DNA of 64,000 nucleotides, taken from assembly GCF_000799715.1 (NCBI RefSeq), contig NZ_JUHG01000015.1, positions 186,001 to 250,000 on the forward strand. The letters run 5' to 3'. Position 1 is the stretch's first letter, and each line of letters starts with the position of its first letter. The notes under the pieces were generated by a model. The model did no database searches. It saw only the letters and a list, made by a program, of their open reading frames with translations, and was not told the origin of the DNA. This document shows positions 17,135 to 26,404 of this stretch, in pieces. The stretch is from Martinezella rhizogenes (GTDB taxonomy: Bacteria > Pseudomonadota > Alphaproteobacteria > Rhizobiales > Rhizobiaceae). A program made the translations under genes and the position numbers.

Positions 17135-18499
17135 CTATTTAATGTAGCCCGCATCCTCCATGATCTCCTTGATCTTGGTCTCGCTGGTGGCGATCGCCTC
17201 ATCGGCGCTCATCTGGCCGCTGATTGCGCCGGCAAGCTGCTGAGAGGTAAAGTCACCGATCTGCTCGAACTCGGGGATCGTGACATACTGGACGCCCGTG
17301 TAGGGAACCGGATCGACCGTGGGCTTGAGCGGGTTCGCCGCGCTGATCGACTTGAGCGTCAGGTCGGCATAGTCTTTCGTTGCCTTTTCATATTCCGGCA
17401 GCTTGTAGGTGGACTGACGCGAGCCTGGAGGAACTGTGCCCCAACCTGCCTTTTCACCAGCCAGCTTGATGTATTCCTCGCTCGTCAGCCAGGAAATCAA
17501 CTTCCAGGCAGCGTCCTGGTGCTTGCTGGTCGTCGGGATCGAAAGACCCCATGCCCAGAGCCATCCGGAACCAGGTTTTTCCTTGATCGGCGCGAGCGCG
17601 AAGCCGACATTGCCCTTAACTTCGGCGTTGGCCTGATCGATGACCGGACCAGCGAAGACCGTGTCGTCGTACCACATGGCAGTCTTGCCTTGCGTGAAGA
17701 GCTGCAGGCATTCCTGCCAACCGTCCTTCGCAGCGTCGGGCTGGCCGTGTTCCTTTAGAAGCTTGACGTAGAAATTGATCGCCTCCTTGCTCTTTGCGGA
17801 GCTGAGCTGTGGCTCCCACTTCTCGTTGAACCAACGGCCGCCGAAAGTGTTGATCACAGTCGTCAGCGGCGCAAGGCTCTGGCCCCAACCGGGAATGCCG
17901 CGCAAGCAGATACCGGAAACGTTCTTGGACTTGTCGTCGAGCTTCGCGGCGTATTCGGCGACCTGATCCCAGGTCGGCTGCTCGGGCATCTTCAGACCAG
18001 CCTTCTCGAACAGGTCCTTGCGATAGAACATGAACGACGACGAACCGTAGAACGGTGTCGCAAACATGTCGCCCTTGTAGGACACCAGATCGGCGATCGG
18101 CTTCAGAAGGTCGTCCGCCTTCCATGTGGTGTCCTTGGCGACGTATTCCTTGCTGAGATTGGTGATCCAGCCCTTCTGCGCCCAGAGGGGAACTTCGTAG
18201 GCGCCGATCATGACGACGTCGAACTGACCGGACTTCGTCGCGACATCCTTGAGGACGGTCGGGCGAAGCTGGTTTTCCGGTAGCGTCTGAAACTTGACCT
18301 TGATGTCCGGATACTTGGCATAGAAGTTATCGATGAGCTTTGCGGCGGTTTCCATTTGCGGATTTGCAGCGAGGGCGACTGTGAGGGTGACTTCCTCCGC
18401 ATGTCCCGGTTCGGCCGCAAGCAATCCAAGAGCAATCGAAAGCGCGAGTGTGCTCACACGCGCACCGGCAACGGCCGGCCGCCACATAGTCATAGTCAT
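17135..18499 (-). CDS. CUT1 solute-binding protein, sorbitol/mannitol-type
   Basis: 454 residues. A Sec signal peptide (ALSIALGLLAAEPGHAEE, cleavage near residue 34) leads into an extracellular-solute-binding fold ('AAKLIDNFYAKYPDIKVKF', 'LPENQLRPTVLKDVATKSGQ'). The C-terminal 'VTIPEFEQIGDFTSQQLAGA' resembles SmoE-type polyol-binding proteins. ATG 18499 is chosen from three closely spaced ATGs (18499, 18493, 18487) because AGAGGA lies eight bases before it. It is the first gene of a seven-gene operon and its promoter region carries a motif shared with the aldolase gene. Confidence 0.93.
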   Translation of the reverse strand: MTMTMWRPAVAGARVSTLALSIALGLLAAEPGHAEEVTLTVALAANPQMETAAKLIDNFYAKYPDIKVKFQTLPENQLRPTVLKDVATKSGQFDVVMIGAYEVPLWAQKGWITNLSKEYVAKDTTWKADDLLKPIADLVSYKGDMFATPFYGSSSFMFYRKDLFEKAGLKMPEQPTWDQVAEYAAKLDDKSKNVSGICLRGIPGWGQSLAPLTTVINTFGGRWFNEKWEPQLSSAKSKEAINFYVKLLKEHGQPDAAKDGWQECLQLFTQGKTAMWYDDTVFAGPVIDQANAEVKGNVGFALAPIKEKPGSGWLWAWGLSIPTTSKHQDAAWKLISWLTSEEYIKLAGEKAGWGTVPPGSRQSTYKLPEYEKATKDYADLTLKSISAANPLKPTVDPVPYTGVQYVTIPEFEQIGDFTSQQLAGAISGQMSADEAIATSETKIKEIMEDAGYIK

Positions 18500-18610
18500 C
18501 GAAAGTTCCTCTCCCAAAAAATCCGACATTATTGTCGGAAGTCCCAACGGCGGCGCCATGCGGCGGGCCGACAGCAAACTACTCACTCCGCCTGGGTAGC
18601 CTATCTGTAT

Positions 18611-18625
18611 GTTCTGTACGTACAA
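18611..18625. promoter_or_regulatory. Candidate GntR operator, transporter promoter
   Basis: GTTCTGTACGTACAA contains the perfect palindrome TGTACGTACA (18615-18624). On the other strand it reads TTGTaCGTACAGAAC, which matches 14 of 15 bases of a site before the aldolase gene (19889-19903). It lies 112 bases upstream of the binding-protein start. The gntR gene is divergent. Confidence 0.6.
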
Positions 18626-18898
18626 AAATAAAAGCAACGCGTCAATGGCGTAATTTGCGATTGGTGCCGCCGATCCCGCATCGATCGCAATCCACCTGGC
18701 ACTCGATGGCAGATCGATCCCTTAGAGATTACATAACCTTGTCTTACTTGCCCTGCGTCCGCTCCGCCTCGAAATCATATAGGGGATCACCGCAAAAAGT
18801 TTTTTCGGTGCCTACGATTCAATCGCGATATGGTCCCACGATGGACGTCACACATAATTTTGGTGTACGTTTCGTTCGGACATTAATTGAGAGTCGTC

Positions 18899-19675
18899 AT
18901 GCAGAACATCGATCGTGCATCCGCGGAACCCTATTATCTTCAGCTCGCACGGATCATCGAGGACCAGATCAAGGCCGGGAAATATAAAGTCGGCGACCGT
19001 GTTCCCGGCGAGACCGAGCTTTGCCGGTCGTTCGATCTCGCGCGGTCGACGGTTCGCGAGACCCTCCGTGCTCTCGAGCAGCAACGTCTGATCCGGCTTG
19101 TTCCACGACGTGGTGCGTTTGTCTCGGATCCTGCGGAGAACCGGTGGAAGTTGCAGGTGACGCAGGGCTTCCTTGAAACCGGTGCGCATTCCCCCGACCG
19201 TGTGATCGAGACAGCAGTTCTGCGCGCAGGGTTCGAACCATTGCCGGACTTCGCCGCTGAATCCCTTGGAATTGCACGGGGAGAGAACGGATTTGTAATC
19301 GAGCGCATCCGACACATTGACGGCAAGGCGGCCATGCATTCTACGAATTTCCTACCAGCCGATGTCGGCGGTTCGCTCATTGGTAAGCCAGTGCTGGAGG
19401 GCTTGGCGTCCTTGAACCAGACGCTGGCGCAAGCCGGCTTCTCGATCTTCGCGGCAAGGCGCGAAGTGGCGGCGATCGGCGCTCCTGCCGACACCGCAAA
19501 ACATCTGGGCTTAGCCCGAGGCGCACCGGTCCTCTTCGTGCAGTCGACGTCCCGCTCCGACGCAGGTCGCGTGTTTGACTTTTATCGCTCATTTGTACGA
19601 AGCGACGTTGTGACGATCTCGGTCGATGCGGAAGCACAGACTGAGAGCGGTCAAAGCGCAGGCGACGGCGAGTAG
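18899..19675 (+). CDS. GntR-family regulator, HutC/UTRA subgroup
   Basis: 258 residues. N-terminal winged HTH (VGDRVPGETELCRSFDLARS, then TVRETLRALEQQRLIRL) precedes a UTRA ligand-binding domain ending 'VFDFYRSFVRSDVVTISVDAE'. ATG 18899 is preferred over an in-frame TTG at 18887. It is divergent from the polyol transporter operon and directly upstream of the aldolase gene. Half of the operator-like core (TGTACGT, 18864-18870) lies just upstream of its own start, so autoregulation is possible. Effector probably a phosphorylated pathway intermediate (inference). Confidence 0.92.
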   Translation: MQNIDRASAEPYYLQLARIIEDQIKAGKYKVGDRVPGETELCRSFDLARSTVRETLRALEQQRLIRLVPRRGAFVSDPAENRWKLQVTQGFLETGAHSPDRVIETAVLRAGFEPLPDFAAESLGIARGENGFVIERIRHIDGKAAMHSTNFLPADVGGSLIGKPVLEGLASLNQTLAQAGFSIFAARREVAAIGAPADTAKHLGLARGAPVLFVQSTSRSDAGRVFDFYRSFVRSDVVTISVDAEAQTESGQSAGDGE

Positions 19676-19871
19676 CAGTTTCCGCTCTTCAGCCGGCGGA
19701 TCATTCAAAGCTCCTGGGCGGCGCTTTTCCGGCACCTCGATGGCGTGGCGGCTCGCACCGGCTGCCCGACAATTCGTCCCACTCTGATGACACGGTCGCG
19801 TCCCCTTACATCGACGGCGCATATCACCCATCGTCGAGTTTCGTCTTGACACCCCAAATCAACGAAGAGTA

Positions 19872-19903
19872 GATACGTATCGTCCGTCTTGTCCGTACAG
19901 AAC
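19872..19903. promoter_or_regulatory. Candidate GntR operator, aldolase promoter
   Basis: Two neighbouring elements: the perfect palindrome GATACGTATC (19872-19881) and TTGTCCGTACAGAAC (19889-19903). The second differs by one base from the transporter-promoter site. A looser dyad, TCTTGTC-N11-GACAAGA, spans the second element. Both palindromes share the core TACGTA. Confidence 0.55.
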
Positions 19904-19967
19904 AGACAAGACAAGGAGGAGCACCAATCAAGACGGTCGGACCGTCGAGAGGATAGGAAAAAATCTC

Positions 19968-20750
19968 ATGTCGATGGAATATCGTCTTCGTCGTACCCTG
20001 CCCAGCGATCGTGCGGCTATCATCATGCCGGTCGATCACGGCTTAATCTTCGACCGCATCGAAGGTCTCGAAACCCCGTCGGCACCGTTCGCAGCGTGGG
20101 CCAACAACGACGTGACCGGCTTCATGATGACACCGGGACAGGTCAAGCAGACCGAGAAATTCTTCGCGGCTCATCCCCACCTCACCCGCGTCTTGACGAT
20201 CGACACATACAACGAATACCGCGAGCTTGATGGCGGCGGCTCGCATGACCTCATCACGACGGTCGAGGAAGCCGTTCGCATGGGTGTCGATGCCGTCAAA
20301 ATGCTCTTCCCATGGAACATGTCGAGATATGAGCGAGTGCAAATGTGCGCTCGCGTCGGCAAAGTGGTCGCATCGTGCGATCGTTGGGACATCCCGCTGG
20401 TTCTGGAGCCCGTTATCATGGGCGCACCGCGCTCCGAGGAAGTGGTCATCCAGGAAGAACAGGTGGCCCGTATTGCCTACGATCTTGGCGCACACATCAT
20501 CAAAATCGCATTCCCTGGCGAAGAACGCACGAGGCGTCTGTCGGAAGAATTGAAGGTGCCGTTGGTGATTGCTGGCGGCCCGCTTTCCGGTCCTCCGGCG
20601 GAGACGATCGAAGCGGTGGCCGGTACAATTCGCGGAGGCGCACGTGGCGTCATCGTGGGCCGTAACATTTGGCAGCGTGATCGCAAGACTGGTGAAGAGA
20701 CCCTCGCTGCGATCGCCAAGTTGACGCGCAACGTGAAGTTCCAGGATTGA
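19968..20750 (+). CDS. Class I aldolase, DhnA/LsrF-like
   Basis: 260 residues, a TIM-barrel of the DhnA family (class I fructose-bisphosphate aldolase, LsrF, ADH synthase). Family landmarks are IIMPVDHGLIFDR (18-30), AVKMLFPWN and the probable Schiff-base Lys179 in HIIKIAFPG. The C-terminal phosphate site reads VIAGGPLSGPPAET and 'GARGVIVGRNIWQR'. ATG 19968 has GGATAGGA upstream. It lies 290 bases after gntR with its own operator. In this context it probably cleaves a phosphorylated ketose from the divergent operon. Thiolase-like LsrF chemistry cannot be excluded. Confidence 0.88.
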   Translation: MSMEYRLRRTLPSDRAAIIMPVDHGLIFDRIEGLETPSAPFAAWANNDVTGFMMTPGQVKQTEKFFAAHPHLTRVLTIDTYNEYRELDGGGSHDLITTVEEAVRMGVDAVKMLFPWNMSRYERVQMCARVGKVVASCDRWDIPLVLEPVIMGAPRSEEVVIQEEQVARIAYDLGAHIIKIAFPGEERTRRLSEELKVPLVIAGGPLSGPPAETIEAVAGTIRGGARGVIVGRNIWQRDRKTGEETLAAIAKLTRNVKFQD

Positions 20751-20931
20751 GCCAAGCTTCCAAACGTTGATCTTCAAAGTGCAAATCTTGGCCGTGGAGC
20801 GATTCCGCGGCCACTTTTTTCCGAGCGAGTTCTGATAGTCGTGGTTCTTGTAAGTCGGCGCGATCCCTTGTTGCCACGCGACTATCCCCAGATCCTTGAT
20901 GTGAAAACAACGTGGCTGCGCCGTCACATCG

Positions 20932-21819
20932 TTAGAAGCGATCAACTTCTGGCGTGGCCACCAGCCGCGCAGCAGCATTGTTGGCCTTTCGAAGTGCGTC
21001 CTCCATCGCAGCACCAGATGCTATCTCCGCCGCGAGAACACCGATGAACTCGTCCCCCGCGCCGTGCGTGCTTTCAACCCTAACTTTGACGCCTTCAATA
21101 GCGAGTTCGTCCCCCTTGCCATTTGCATAGGCAACGCCGGCGCCTCCTACGGTCACGACAGCTGCCGGGTAGGTGCGGGCAAGGATGCGCGCCGCTTCCA
21201 GCGCACCGCTCAGTGTTTCAACCACCGGGACACCTGCGAGCATCTCAGCCTCTATGCCGTTGACGACGAGAATATCAACGTGATCCTTCAGCGTGTCGGA
21301 AAGCTCTCTGGCGGGAGCAGCGTTGAGCAGCACCCATCCGCCAAAGTTTTTCACTGCTTTTGCAGCAGCGGCGTTTGCCGCATCAGGGATTTCATTTTGC
21401 AGGACCAGGACTGTCGTCCTGCTTAGAAGACCGCGCGCCGCCTCAACATCCGCGTCGCCAAGCGTCAGGTTGCTCCCTGAAACGATAACCGCGCCATAGT
21501 CGCTGTCAGCGTCGAAGATTGCCACGCTCATACCGGTCGATTGCGTCGCGTCGCGTCGCACGAACTGATCGTCAACATTCCAACGTTTGAGATTGGCGAG
21601 CAGAAATCGTCCGAAGTCGTCATCTGCGACTGCGCCGATCATCGATGTCGCGACGCTCGTACGCGCCGACGACACTGCCTGATTACCGCCCTTGCCGCCG
21701 CTCTTCGGATGCCAGGACGTCCCGGTCACCGTTTCCCCCTTGCGCGGCCGGGCCGGCCCCATCACGGCGATGTCGTAGTGCAGGCTGCCGAAAACGGTAA
21801 CAAGAGGCGCGGAGATCAT
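20932..21819 (-). CDS. PfkB-family sugar kinase (ribokinase-like)
   Basis: 295 residues. The N-terminal 'KSGGKGGNQAVSSARTS' is the substrate-binding glycine pair of ribokinases. The C-terminal 'THGAGDEFIGVLAAEIASG' carries the anion hole and catalytic Asp (GAGD). It is the last gene of the second sugar operon and overlaps the RpiR gene by four bases. It would phosphorylate the sugar produced or released by the upstream isomerase. Ribose is plausible but unproven. Confidence 0.9.
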   Translation of the reverse strand: MISAPLVTVFGSLHYDIAVMGPARPRKGETVTGTSWHPKSGGKGGNQAVSSARTSVATSMIGAVADDDFGRFLLANLKRWNVDDQFVRRDATQSTGMSVAIFDADSDYGAVIVSGSNLTLGDADVEAARGLLSRTTVLVLQNEIPDAANAAAAKAVKNFGGWVLLNAAPARELSDTLKDHVDILVVNGIEAEMLAGVPVVETLSGALEAARILARTYPAAVVTVGGAGVAYANGKGDELAIEGVKVRVESTHGAGDEFIGVLAAEIASGAAMEDALRKANNAAARLVATPEVDRF

Positions 21820-22691
21820 GGAAGTCTATCTTTTCGTTTGGAGGTGACTGCGGACATCGTCCGATCGAGACTACGTTCGGCGGCTTGATAGTCGCGTTGG
21901 GCAACGGCCACGAACACGGCATCAAGAATGTTCAGCTGCGCGATGCGCGCCGCCGCATTTTCCCCCATCAAAGGGGAGCCTTGCGCGGTAGAGCACAACA
22001 CCACATCGGCAGCCTGCGCCAATGCGGAGGAATTGTAGTTGGTGATGGCGATCGTTCGAGCGCCGTTACGGCGAGCAAGCTGTATCGCCTCGATCACCGC
22101 AGTGGTATTGCCGGAATGAGAAAACCCGATCGCGATGTCGCCGTCGGCGATGAGAGACGCCGACATCAGCATCATGTGGGAATCGTCAAATACACTTGCC
22201 CGTACGCCGATGCGCAGGAATTTATGAGCGACGTCACGTGCAATCTGAGCGGAACCGCCGACACCGTAGAAATCGCGCTGTTTGGCTCGGTGAATCAGAT
22301 CCGCTGCCCTGTCAAACGCCTCGATGTCGAGGATCGACAACGTTTCTTCCAGAGCATTGATCGATGTGCGGAACACCTTCTGGACGATTTCCTGCGACGT
22401 ATCGTCGGCCGACAGTTCCTGATGCATTTCTGCCGTGGGCTGGCGATTATACTGACTAACTGCCGTTCGAAAATCGCGATAGCCCGAGAAGCCCAGTTTC
22501 TTGGTGATCTTGACCACCATGGCTTCCGAGACACCGGCATCGTCGGCGATCTGTTTCAGAGATGTGTCGTCGCTGAAGTCGCGCAGGGCAAAGACCGTAT
22601 CGACAACCTTTGCCTCGAGTGGCGTCAGCAGTGGCATCATCATGCGGATGCGCGGGCCGACGGCCTTCATGTCGAAGCTTTCAGTGTTCAT
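21816..22691 (-). CDS. MurR/RpiR-family regulator (HTH + SIS)
   Basis: 291 residues. An N-terminal HTH_6 domain ('TSLKQIADDAGVSEAMVVKITKKLGFSGYRDF') is followed by a SIS sugar-phosphate isomerase-like domain ('AKQRDFYGVGGSAQIARDVA', 'AIGFSHSGNTTAVIEAI'), which senses phosphosugars. It is embedded in the operon it presumably controls, with ATGA overlaps to the permease and to the kinase. Sensing the kinase product would give feedback control (inference). Confidence 0.93.
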   Translation of the reverse strand: MNTESFDMKAVGPRIRMMMPLLTPLEAKVVDTVFALRDFSDDTSLKQIADDAGVSEAMVVKITKKLGFSGYRDFRTAVSQYNRQPTAEMHQELSADDTSQEIVQKVFRTSINALEETLSILDIEAFDRAADLIHRAKQRDFYGVGGSAQIARDVAHKFLRIGVRASVFDDSHMMLMSASLIADGDIAIGFSHSGNTTAVIEAIQLARRNGARTIAITNYNSSALAQAADVVLCSTAQGSPLMGENAAARIAQLNILDAVFVAVAQRDYQAAERSLDRTMSAVTSKRKDRLP

Positions 22692-23668
22692 TCTCGTCCC
22701 CTTGTCGCGCGATCGATCATCATTGCGACGAGGATTATAAGACCTGTGGCTAGCAGTTGATAGAACGCCTGGACATTCATCAACGTAAGACCGTTGCGCA
22801 TCGTGCCGAGAATGATAGCGCCGAGGATCGTTCCCAGAATGCTGCCCTTGCCGCCCATCAGCGAGGCGCCACCGATTGCGGCGGCAGCAATTGCATCGAG
22901 CTCCCAGAGATTGCCGAGGATTGGCTCAGCCGCTCCCAGCCGCCCGATCAGGATCAGGGATGCGAGCGCGGCAAGCCCGCCCGAGATGACATAGGCCGTG
23001 ATCTTCGTGCGGGCGATGGGAACACCAGCCACGTAGGCCGCCTCTTCGTTGCCGCCGACTGCCAGCAGATACTCACCGATCGGGGTTTTCTTGAGCAGGA
23101 TCCAGGCAGCCACCGCCACAACGGCGACAATGAGAACCGGGGTCGGAATGCCCAAAAGATTTCCGTTGAAGAGTGAGCGAAATCCCGCGGGGATCCCCAG
23201 CACAGGATTTCCGCCTGTGTAGATCAAGGCAATGGCGCGATAGGTGCTCAATGTTCCGAGCGTAACAATGAAAGGCTGTAACCCAACATAGGCAACCAGC
23301 ACTCCATTGATGAAACCGCAAACCGCCCCGATGGCAAGCCCCGCCAGAATAGCGAGCGGAACCGGCGTCCCGGCAAGCAGCAGCGTCGCCGTGACGACGG
23401 CAGAAATCGCAGCGGTTGGACCGACCGACAGATCGATGCCGCCCGATATGATCACCAGCGTCATGCCGAGCGCCAGACATGCATTGATGCTGGACTGTTG
23501 CAGGATATTGACGAGGTTCCGCTCGGACAAAAAGCCGGGTACCAGGGTCGCAAACACGGCCATGATAATGACCAGGCCGATCAATGTACCGGCGTCTCGC
23601 AAGGAAAATGAGAAGCGGCCAAAGGAGGGCGAAAGCTTCGTATCGGCAGCAGCGGGTGAATTGCTCAT
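22688..23668 (-). CDS. CUT2 ABC transporter permease (RbsC-like)
   Basis: 326 residues, about ten hydrophobic segments. The signature 'LALGMTLVIISGGIDLSVG' and 'ALIYTGGNPVLGIP', plus 'VGGNEEAAYVAGVPIARTK', are characteristic of ribose/xylose/autoinducer-2 type permeases. ATGA overlap with the RpiR gene. It lies 26 bases after the ATPase gene. Confidence 0.95.
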   Translation of the reverse strand: MSNSPAAADTKLSPSFGRFSFSLRDAGTLIGLVIIMAVFATLVPGFLSERNLVNILQQSSINACLALGMTLVIISGGIDLSVGPTAAISAVVTATLLLAGTPVPLAILAGLAIGAVCGFINGVLVAYVGLQPFIVTLGTLSTYRAIALIYTGGNPVLGIPAGFRSLFNGNLLGIPTPVLIVAVVAVAAWILLKKTPIGEYLLAVGGNEEAAYVAGVPIARTKITAYVISGGLAALASLILIGRLGAAEPILGNLWELDAIAAAAIGGASLMGGKGSILGTILGAIILGTMRNGLTLMNVQAFYQLLATGLIILVAMMIDRATRGRE

Positions 23669-23694
23669 AACGTGTTCCTCTATGTCTTCCGCGC

Positions 23695-25212
23695 TTACGC
23701 AGCAGGCGCTTGTCCGGTGTCGGCACCGGGAATGGCATGCGCCACGATTGCGCTTTCGCTCAGATCTTCTCTTGCAATCTCCGCCGCGATCTTCCCGTCT
23801 CTCATGACGAGAACCCGATCGGAGAGCCGGATGACTTCCGGCAGTTCCGAGGAAACGACGATGATGGAATGTCCGTCGGCGGCCAACGCCTCGATAAGGT
23901 GGTAGATTTCTGCCTTGGCACCGACATCGATCCCGCGAGTGGGCTCATCGAAAAGAAGGATCTGCGAGCGGCTTGCCAGCCAACGCGCGATGATCGCCTT
24001 TTGTTGGTTACCGCCGCTGAACAGGCGAATAGGCCGATCCAGCTGGAATGGCCGCAAGTTTACACGGCGCAGCAGATCCTGTGCGGTCCGGCGCAACTTG
24101 CCATTCTGGATAAGGCCACCCTTCGAGAAACTGCCGAGCGACGCGAGTGCCATATTGATGGTGACCGAGCGAACCGGAATGATCCCCTCGCGCTTGCGCT
24201 CCTCGGGGACCAGACCGATGCCCGCCGAAATGGCCTCGCGTGGATTGGTGAGGTTTACAGGCTTTCCGTCAATCTCAATGCTACCGGCTGACAGGCGGTC
24301 TACTCCGGCCAAAAGGCGCAGGAGCTCTGTTCGGCCGGATCCGACGAGACCCGCAATGCCGAGGACCTCGCCGCGATGGAGCCGGAATGACGCATTGCGG
24401 ATCTTCGTCGCAGAGGAGAGATCCCGCGCCTCAAGCTTCACCGTCGTGGTGGCATGGGAAACATGCTGCTCCTGCATCAGTTCGCGGCCGACCATCATCG
24501 TGATGACGTCCTGATGCGAGGCGGTCTGCATATCCACGCGACCAACCAGCTTGCCGTCACGCATGACGCTGGCGCGCTGGCAGATGCGGAACACCTCATC
24601 CATCTTATGCGAAACATAGATAATCGATACGCCACTTGCCGAAAGGCTGGTGATGACCTCCGCCAACCGCTCGAATTCACTTGGCGTCAGGCTGGAGGTC
24701 GGCTCATCCATTGCGATGATCTTGGCCTTGTCGAGCAGTGCCCGCCCGATCTCCACGATCTGGCGCTGCGCAACTTTCAACGTCGAAACCGGCGCTGAGG
24801 GATCGATACCCGGATCGATCATCGCCAATGCCTCGCCGGCGCGACGCTCCTGCTCCCGTCTCGATACGAACAGGCCGCCTGCCGTGGTCAACGGGTGGCC
24901 CAGAAACATATTCTGCGCGACACTTAAGTGCGGCACCTGTTGCAGCTCCTGGTGGATCATCGCGATCCCGGCGCCACGAGCATCGAGGGGCTTGCGAAAC
25001 GCGACAGTCTCTCCGTCCACGAACATCGAACCGGACGTTGGACGAAAGACGCCGGACAGGATGCGCAGCAGCGTCGACTTTCCCGCTCCATTTTCTCCGA
25101 GAAGCCCGTGAATCTCACCCGGCACGACGTCGAAGGATACATCCGACAGCGCACGCACACCTGGAAACGACTTGGAAATGGTTTCGAATCTCAGTCTGGG
25201 CATCTCGGTCAT
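23695..25212 (-). CDS. CUT2 ABC transporter ATP-binding protein, two domains (RbsA-like)
   Basis: 505 residues with duplicated ABC domains. The first has Walker A GENGAGKST and IIAMDEPTSSLTPSE. The second has the degenerate Walker A GLVGSGRTE and the signature-like FSGGNQQKAIIARWL with ILLFDEPTRGIDVGAK, the normal asymmetry for RbsA/MglA. Start at ATG 25212 (MTEMPRL) with AGGT upstream; longer in-frame starts enter non-homologous sequence. Confidence 0.95.
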   Translation of the reverse strand: MTEMPRLRFETISKSFPGVRALSDVSFDVVPGEIHGLLGENGAGKSTLLRILSGVFRPTSGSMFVDGETVAFRKPLDARGAGIAMIHQELQQVPHLSVAQNMFLGHPLTTAGGLFVSRREQERRAGEALAMIDPGIDPSAPVSTLKVAQRQIVEIGRALLDKAKIIAMDEPTSSLTPSEFERLAEVITSLSASGVSIIYVSHKMDEVFRICQRASVMRDGKLVGRVDMQTASHQDVITMMVGRELMQEQHVSHATTTVKLEARDLSSATKIRNASFRLHRGEVLGIAGLVGSGRTELLRLLAGVDRLSAGSIEIDGKPVNLTNPREAISAGIGLVPEERKREGIIPVRSVTINMALASLGSFSKGGLIQNGKLRRTAQDLLRRVNLRPFQLDRPIRLFSGGNQQKAIIARWLASRSQILLFDEPTRGIDVGAKAEIYHLIEALAADGHSIIVVSSELPEVIRLSDRVLVMRDGKIAAEIAREDLSESAIVAHAIPGADTGQAPAA

Positions 25213-25282
25213 CTTGCTAGCACCTACTTTGACGATGAGATGCCGGCCACGGATAGCCGGCATCACGATTGTCGATCTTGCG

Positions 25283-26347
25283 TTACTTGACCTTGGCGGC
25301 ATCTTCCATCAGCACGGCGCGGACATCGACGCTTCCTCCCTGATAGCGGGCGACATTGTCCTTGGTAATGAGCGCCTGAGGCGTTGCGACAACGCGCGGC
25401 AACTTCTGGCCGGCAACCAGACGCAAGGCGGCCTCAAGTGCCACTTCGCCTGTCAGCACAGGAAAGCTGTCGACGGTGCCGGTCAGCTCGCCAGCCTTGA
25501 TCGACGCATAGGCGTCGGAGATCCCATCCGTGCCAAAGACAGCGACCTTGTCCTGAAGACCGGCGGCCTTGACTGCCTCGACGATGCCGAGAGCCATGCC
25601 GTCGTTGTTGGCATAAAAGCCAATCAGATCCGGATGCTGCTGCAGGATATTGGTTGCCGCATCATAGGAGGTCTGACGATCCCAGTTACCGGGAACGCTG
25701 GCAACGACTTGGAACTTGCCGGATTCGCTGATCGTGGATTTGAACCCGTCCGTTCTTTGAACAGCGGCGTAAACACCCGCCTGGCCTTCGACGATGGCAA
25801 CCTTGCCGCCGTTGGGACGATTGTCGATGAACCACTTTGCAACGCGGACGCCGTTGTCGCGCTGAACGTTGCCGACATAGTGCTCGGCCTGTGGGATAAC
25901 CGCATCATTGACGTTGACGACAGGGATGCCGGCAGCCTTTGCCTGTTCCATGACAGGCTGCAGATTGGCGTCAGTCTGCGGCGAGACCAGGAGGACATTG
26001 AAGCCCTGGGTGATCATGCCCTCGGCAATCGTCAACTGGCCGAGCTGGTCGCCCTCGCTCTGCGCCGCCTGATAGGCGACGGTGACCCCAATCTTGTCAC
26101 CGAACTTCTTGTATCCCTCACCCAGCGAGCGCCAATATTCGTTGGTCAGCGTCTTGGATACGGCTCCTGCCTTGGTACCTTCCGGCAGTTTCGGGAGTGG
26201 TCCGAACTTGGTCTCGAGCTGAGACCAGTCCATGCGGTCCTTTTCTGTGTCCGAATTCAGCGGCGCCAGATCCTGTGCAATGGCAGCGCCGAACAGGAAG
26301 CTGGCGGCCAGCCCTGCGGCGACAGTTGTTTTCAAAAATGTATTCAT
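25283..26347 (-). CDS. CUT2 sugar-binding protein (periplasmic)
   Basis: 354 residues. A signal peptide (FLKTTVAAGLAASFLFGAAIAQ, cut after residue ~25) leads into a periplasmic-binding-protein type 1 fold: 'VTVAYQAAQSEGDQLGQL', 'VLLVSPQTDANLQPVMEQA', 'FYANNDGMALGIVEA' and 'VFGTDGISDAY'. ATG 26347 has a perfect GGGAGGA. It is longer than RbsB, with ~50 extra N-terminal residues as in several rhizobial sugar-binding proteins. Ligand unknown. Confidence 0.93.
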   Translation of the reverse strand: MNTFLKTTVAAGLAASFLFGAAIAQDLAPLNSDTEKDRMDWSQLETKFGPLPKLPEGTKAGAVSKTLTNEYWRSLGEGYKKFGDKIGVTVAYQAAQSEGDQLGQLTIAEGMITQGFNVLLVSPQTDANLQPVMEQAKAAGIPVVNVNDAVIPQAEHYVGNVQRDNGVRVAKWFIDNRPNGGKVAIVEGQAGVYAAVQRTDGFKSTISESGKFQVVASVPGNWDRQTSYDAATNILQQHPDLIGFYANNDGMALGIVEAVKAAGLQDKVAVFGTDGISDAYASIKAGELTGTVDSFPVLTGEVALEAALRLVAGQKLPRVVATPQALITKDNVARYQGGSVDVRAVLMEDAAKVK

Positions 26348-26404
26348 CGGTTCCTCCCGAGGTTTGGATTTACACACCGTCCGGCGTGCGTTGATTGTTG
26401 GAGT

